From: JAAZGD01 sp964489555
Lineage (GTDB): Bacteria; Bacillota; Clostridia; Peptostreptococcales; Anaerovoracaceae
Length of the DNA stretch: 64,000 nucleotides
NCBI GenBank assembly: GCA_964489555.1
Contig: CAZAZF010000009.1
Coordinates: forward strand, 1-64,000
Direction of reading: 5' to 3'
Shown here: positions 60,553 to 64,000 of the stretch, in pieces
How the letters are laid out: every line of letters begins with the position of its first letter
Numbering within the stretch: the stretch's first letter is position 1
Program-made: the position numbers and the translations under genes
Notes under the pieces: model-generated
Seen by the model: only the letters and a program-made list of their open reading frames with translations
Databases searched by the model: none
What the model was told of the DNA's origin: nothing

Positions 60553-63500
60553 AAATAATTCCCCTCTCTCTTCCTACTAGCACCGCTTGAATCCGACTCT
60601 CCACATTCATTTTTCCATAAATATTGCTCAAATGATTACGGACCGTTCCTTCTGCCAAAAACAACTGTTTGCTGATTTGAATGTTTGAAAAACCATCCCC
60701 CACCAATCTTAAAATATCGATTTCTCTTGGTGTCAAATTTTCGGTCGGAACATCTTTGAAGGTCTCTCCTGTATGGTTGGCATTTTTCATTGACGGAGCA
60801 GTCAATGAGTACAAAAAATCCACCCTGCTTTTTATATCTTTTTCTAAAGATTCTCCCTTTTCCATATATAAAACGCCTGCAAGAATGCCTCCGTTTTTAA
60901 GGGGCATGCAAACAATTTCCTGTGTATCCCTCACTAATTGCCAATACTCATTGATTAAAGGAGACTCTTGCTGTCTGTAGCCTAATCGGACAAATTCTCC
61001 CGTTCTGGCCACATACCGAATTAATTTGTGAGGAACTTTTTCCAAATAGTTTAACGCGATTCCTTTTTCATGATGAACTCCGTTTTGCCCCTCACTTCTC
61101 TCATAACTCAAGTAGAGCCTTCCTTTTTTTTCAAGAAAGATGGAACACCGATTACAATAATTGTTATCCACCAAATAATCCACTAACAAAAGAAAAGAAT
61201 CGTGTGTTTCTGCATCTTTCATGGCCCGCAATCCATCCATCCACTGGCGCTCTTCCGAAGGCCGACTCCCTTCCGGCTCCCCCCGAATAGTTTCTTCCGG
61301 CAGCATAAACTCCCGCCTTACTAAACAGGCTATATGAGAAGCTCCCCATTTTTCAAAAAGCCGGGCGGCTTCGCTTCCGTGGATTCGAGTAATCATTTCG
61401 TTAGCAAACCCATGTCTTGCCGCTAACATATTCGCTAATGCCTCCATTTGATAATCGTTTTGACCCTTGGCAATTGCAATAGCTTGGTTATATAAATCTT
61501 CGGAACCCTTAGTTTTTTTCTCAAAATAATATTGGTATTCCGCTTGTGCTATATAATATCGATGCCCATGGTTGGGTTCATACCGTTCTTTCCATCTTCT
61601 TAAATCACTGATTTTTGTAAGAATCTTTTTATGATTTTCGTAAGAATCTTCAGAAGACAACAAAGGATGAAACGCCATCCGAACCAGTAAGGCAAAAAAT
61701 TCGTAATGTCCATTTAAAATGAATCCCGGGTATTTATTGACCTCAGAATCCAAGTGCAATACCAATTCATATGCCTCCCGATATCGGTTTTCCAAATACA
61801 AACGGTGAAGCTTTAACATGTCTGCATTTAGATTGATTGTATCTTCATAAGAATCTTTTTCTAGCCCTTCAAGATGAACGGTCTCTTCGGTTCCACTTCG
61901 CAATCCTTCCATATGAAACCGATACACTTGGGACATATGATCCGTCAGATAATCCTCCAGTCTTCGATCTCTTAAACTTTGAAAGTGAATGTATCTTTCA
62001 ATCACCGAAAGGGGTTTCCCCATGACATATAATGTAATTGTAGAAAACACAAAGGCATAATTGCTGTATAAATATTCCCCCTCCCGATCACTGGATTGAA
62101 TGGATTTTTGCAAACATTGAAAAGTATCTTGAAGACTATGAGTCCAATGATAGGTAAAGGTTCCCAACATGGCATAAGCAATGGAACGGTGAAAATTATG
62201 GCCGGAGTCTTGCAACAACTTCAAAGTTTTCTCCTGCAGTTGATTCCCCCTACAAAAATCTTTAAAAACAAAATATAGAACATAGCAAAAGGAAGCATAC
62301 CCAATACAAGCATAGGGAGAATCCCCATGTTTGCCAGAAAGAAAGGCTAGCTTTAGATTAATCAGTGTGAAAAGTCTGGTGTCCGTTCGATTTGCCGCAG
62401 GAAACATGGCTACCAGAACCTCCAATATTTTTAGAATCCTGGAGTCCGTGATGGAAGGAACCTCTAAAATTCGGCTCACTCTCTTCTTGTTATACATAAG
62501 CCTGGTGCGCATCAAATTCCATATCACTTGGCGGTAAGAAAGCTTGAATCCCAACAATGCGAGAATTTCTCTCCCCAAAACCAACACATTCTCCCACTCT
62601 CCATTGAATGCATGGCAATAGATGTAGACCATTTTAATCTCTACCTGGTGGGTAGCTTCCGGATACTCCCGCAATAGCTGCTCATAGAATTCACGGGCCT
62701 CTTGCCCTTCTTCATTGACGTAAAGGGCCTTTAGGAACGCCAAATGATATGTGACCCGTTGTTGCCGATCCCAAAGAGAAGGGTCTATGTTTAACAACTT
62801 TTCTCCCAACCGTAAAAATTTTAAGGCTCTGTTGATGTTCCCTCTCTCTTGGGACATATTTCCCGCATTCCACAAAATATCCGCCCACACTTTTGATGAC
62901 CGGGTTAATCGTTTCTCGTCGGATTCCAACAGAAAACTTGCCACCATCACCGGAGCCGTTTCTCCATATCCGTTATTCGCCAATACTGTAGCGATGTTTC
63001 CATATCTTTCTTTTCTGCTTTTCATAGACTGAGTTTTGTAAAGCACTTCGTGTAATATATCATGAACTAAAGCATACTCCTTTATCCCCATCTCCCCTTG
63101 ATTGCTCCTTATCACAAAAGCCTTTTCGAAAAGCCTATCCACCGGATCGTTTTTAACGCCCCGGGTTCCTTGAACAAATAGATTTAAAATATCTTCCGAA
63201 ACACTTCCACCAAAATCTGACATTAATTCGAGAATTTTCCTTTCCTCCAAAGGAAGCTCTTCCAATTCTTCAATTAAAACATCCTCGATATGGTCTGGCA
63301 GTTGCATAGCAGAGAACTTTTCCATGTCCCATTTCCAGCCACCATCACTTGCAGTCAATGCACCGTTTTCCTTGAATCGTTGAATTAAAAAAGAAATATA
63401 AAAAGGATTTCCTTGGCTCAAACGGAACAAAAGAGAAGAAACATAATTTCCGGAGTTCCCTTCCAAGGACAACATTTCTGCCAAAAGCCGATCTATGTCT

Positions 63501-64000
63501 TCTTTTTGGAAGGGTTCCAATTGAATTTTGCTTTGGTGAGAGATAAAAGAATCCAAATCGTCATTGCAGGGTGTTCTGCAGGCTAAAATAAGATAGAAAT
63601 TCCTTTCACTGCCCGTATAAAAAAGTGTTCGGATTAATTTCATAGAAATTCGATCCCCCCACTGAACATCATCCATGAAAATAATCATGGGAAACAGAAT
63701 GGTTGCCGCCTCCCGGATATAGGAAGCCATGGCCTGAACCACAGCCTCTTCATTCATTTCTTCCGGTGCAAGCCTTCGGCTTTTGGGGCCAAATAATTTC
63801 TTCGATAGGGGGCTTAAAGAAATGATGGTGTTCAGGTCCGCCTTCAATTTTTCTTTCAGCGCTTTTTGAACCATATGAAAAGATTCTGGTTCCAACATCA
63901 AAATTTGCTTGGCAATCTCATCTAATATCTCCGCCGCCGGAGTAAACAAATCTTGACTGTAAGCAGGAAATTTCGTTTTAATATAGGTGCAATTATATTC
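60551..64000 (-). CDS. large LuxR-type ATPase regulator, N-terminus outside the window
   Basis: At least 1149 residues; the frame stays open to the window edge, so the true start is beyond it (the TTG at 63949 is internal). The visible part begins inside an AAA_16/STAND ATPase domain: Walker B is MIIFMDDVQWGD, followed by LILACRTP. A winged-helix-like part (LPDHIEDVLIEELEELP) and a long TPR-like helical region follow. A GAF-like domain near residues 925-1060 (NRCSIFLEKKGRLYLSYE; VCMPLKNGGILAGVLYMEKG) precedes the C-terminal LuxR HTH (LTPREIDILRLVGDGFSNIQISKQLFLAEGT). MalT/LAL-type regulators of this kind bind an inducer and activate nearby genes. Its neighbour, the giant SLH adhesin, is a possible target. 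Confidence 0.85.
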   Translation of the reverse strand, partial: EYNCTYIKTKFPAYSQDLFTPAAEILDEIAKQILMLEPESFHMVQKALKEKLKADLNTIISLSPLSKKLFGPKSRRLAPEEMNEEAVVQAMASYIREAATILFPMIIFMDDVQWGDRISMKLIRTLFYTGSERNFYLILACRTPCNDDLDSFISHQSKIQLEPFQKEDIDRLLAEMLSLEGNSGNYVSSLLFRLSQGNPFYISFLIQRFKENGALTASDGGWKWDMEKFSAMQLPDHIEDVLIEELEELPLEERKILELMSDFGGSVSEDILNLFVQGTRGVKNDPVDRLFEKAFVIRSNQGEMGIKEYALVHDILHEVLYKTQSMKSRKERYGNIATVLANNGYGETAPVMVASFLLESDEKRLTRSSKVWADILWNAGNMSQERGNINRALKFLRLGEKLLNIDPSLWDRQQRVTYHLAFLKALYVNEEGQEAREFYEQLLREYPEATHQVEIKMVYIYCHAFNGEWENVLVLGREILALLGFKLSYRQVIWNLMRTRLMYNKKRVSRILEVPSITDSRILKILEVLVAMFPAANRTDTRLFTLINLKLAFLSGKHGDSPYACIGYASFCYVLYFVFKDFCRGNQLQEKTLKLLQDSGHNFHRSIAYAMLGTFTYHWTHSLQDTFQCLQKSIQSSDREGEYLYSNYAFVFSTITLYVMGKPLSVIERYIHFQSLRDRRLEDYLTDHMSQVYRFHMEGLRSGTEETVHLEGLEKDSYEDTINLNADMLKLHRLYLENRYREAYELVLHLDSEVNKYPGFILNGHYEFFALLVRMAFHPLLSSEDSYENHKKILTKISDLRRWKERYEPNHGHRYYIAQAEYQYYFEKKTKGSEDLYNQAIAIAKGQNDYQMEALANMLAARHGFANEMITRIHGSEAARLFEKWGASHIACLVRREFMLPEETIRGEPEGSRPSEERQWMDGLRAMKDAETHDSFLLLVDYLVDNNYCNRCSIFLEKKGRLYLSYERSEGQNGVHHEKGIALNYLEKVPHKLIRYVARTGEFVRLGYRQQESPLINEYWQLVRDTQEIVCMPLKNGGILAGVLYMEKGESLEKDIKSRVDFLYSLTAPSMKNANHTGETFKDVPTENLTPREIDILRLVGDGFSNIQISKQLFLAEGTVRNHLSNIYGKMNVESRIQAVLVGRERGII

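Noticed and set aside
63949..64000. TTG at 63949 as the start of the LuxR-type regulator
   Set aside because: The frame continues open to the window end, no ribosome site precedes the TTG, and the ATPase domain would lack its Walker A; the gene is cut by the window.
1..64000. tRNA, rRNA, riboswitch or insertion-sequence transposase genes
   Set aside because: Intergenic regions were read on both strands and none was recognised; a cobalamin riboswitch before ord was looked for in particular and not found.

Overview
The window looks like a chromosomal contig from an anaerobic, low-to-mid GC Clostridia (Firmicutes) that ferments amino acids. The main evidence is a complete oxidative L-ornithine branch (ord, ortA, ortB, oraS, oraE and a MutL/GlmL-like protein), sigma-54 enhancer-binding regulators with PAS domains, a TRAP transporter, strong Shine-Dalgarno sites, and seven S-layer-homology (SLH) proteins. 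Ornithine-fermenting alkaliphilic relatives such as Tindallia or Anoxynatronum would fit, but the species cannot be fixed from the sequence. A run of 100 N (57864-57963) shows that this is a scaffolded draft assembly.

Layout. 1-2800: an S-layer gene with its terminator and promoter. 2960-11240: an AT-richer accessory zone with a PIN / XRE-ImmA pair, three DUF4143 AAA ATPase loci (two intact, one remnant) each next to a short-repeat array, an AbrB-type antitoxin with a broken toxin, an ORF6N regulator and a tyrosine recombinase. 11287-26200: envelope genes (five SLH proteins, one of them fused to a TolC-like coiled-coil domain, a 1820-residue exported protein and a diguanylate cyclase). 26204-32460: a five-gene operon (class III aminotransferase, archaeal-type GAPDH, archaeal-type PGK, malic enzyme, LarA-type racemase) behind a sigma-54 promoter. 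32541-41159: two sigma-54 activators, a TRAP operon and two 3-hydroxyacid dehydrogenase genes expressed divergently from sigma-54 promoters. 41148-51956: metal transporter, TSCPD protein, a small membrane protein, the ornithine operon with its sigma-54 promoter, and its likely activator plus an ArsR repressor. 51987-60307: one giant SLH/Ig-repeat surface protein broken by the assembly gap. 60551-64000: a large LuxR-type ATPase regulator cut by the window end.

How it fits together. Four sites match the sigma-54 -24/-12 consensus with exact 10-bp GG-GC spacing, and each lies before a catabolic or transport operon. Three activators with GAFTGA-type loops lie beside them. An identical-architecture 18-bp inverted repeat occurs upstream of both the ornithine operon and its neighbouring activator gene.

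The most interesting candidate is the aminotransferase-GAPDH-PGK-malic enzyme-racemase operon. The PGK has lost an expected substrate Arg (D70 in its place) and the GAPDH has diverged around its substrate motifs. I infer that the operon may run a non-glycolytic route: a hydroxylated omega-amino acid such as 4-amino-3-hydroxybutyrate goes to 3-hydroxy-4-oxobutanoate (a carboxylate analogue of glyceraldehyde-3-phosphate), then malyl phosphate, then D-malate plus ATP, then racemisation to L-malate and decarboxylation to pyruvate. The second candidate is the set of locus-specific 23-bp or 33-bp repeat arrays next to the DUF4143 ATPase genes, together with an orphan array of the same 23-bp type at 24193-24351.
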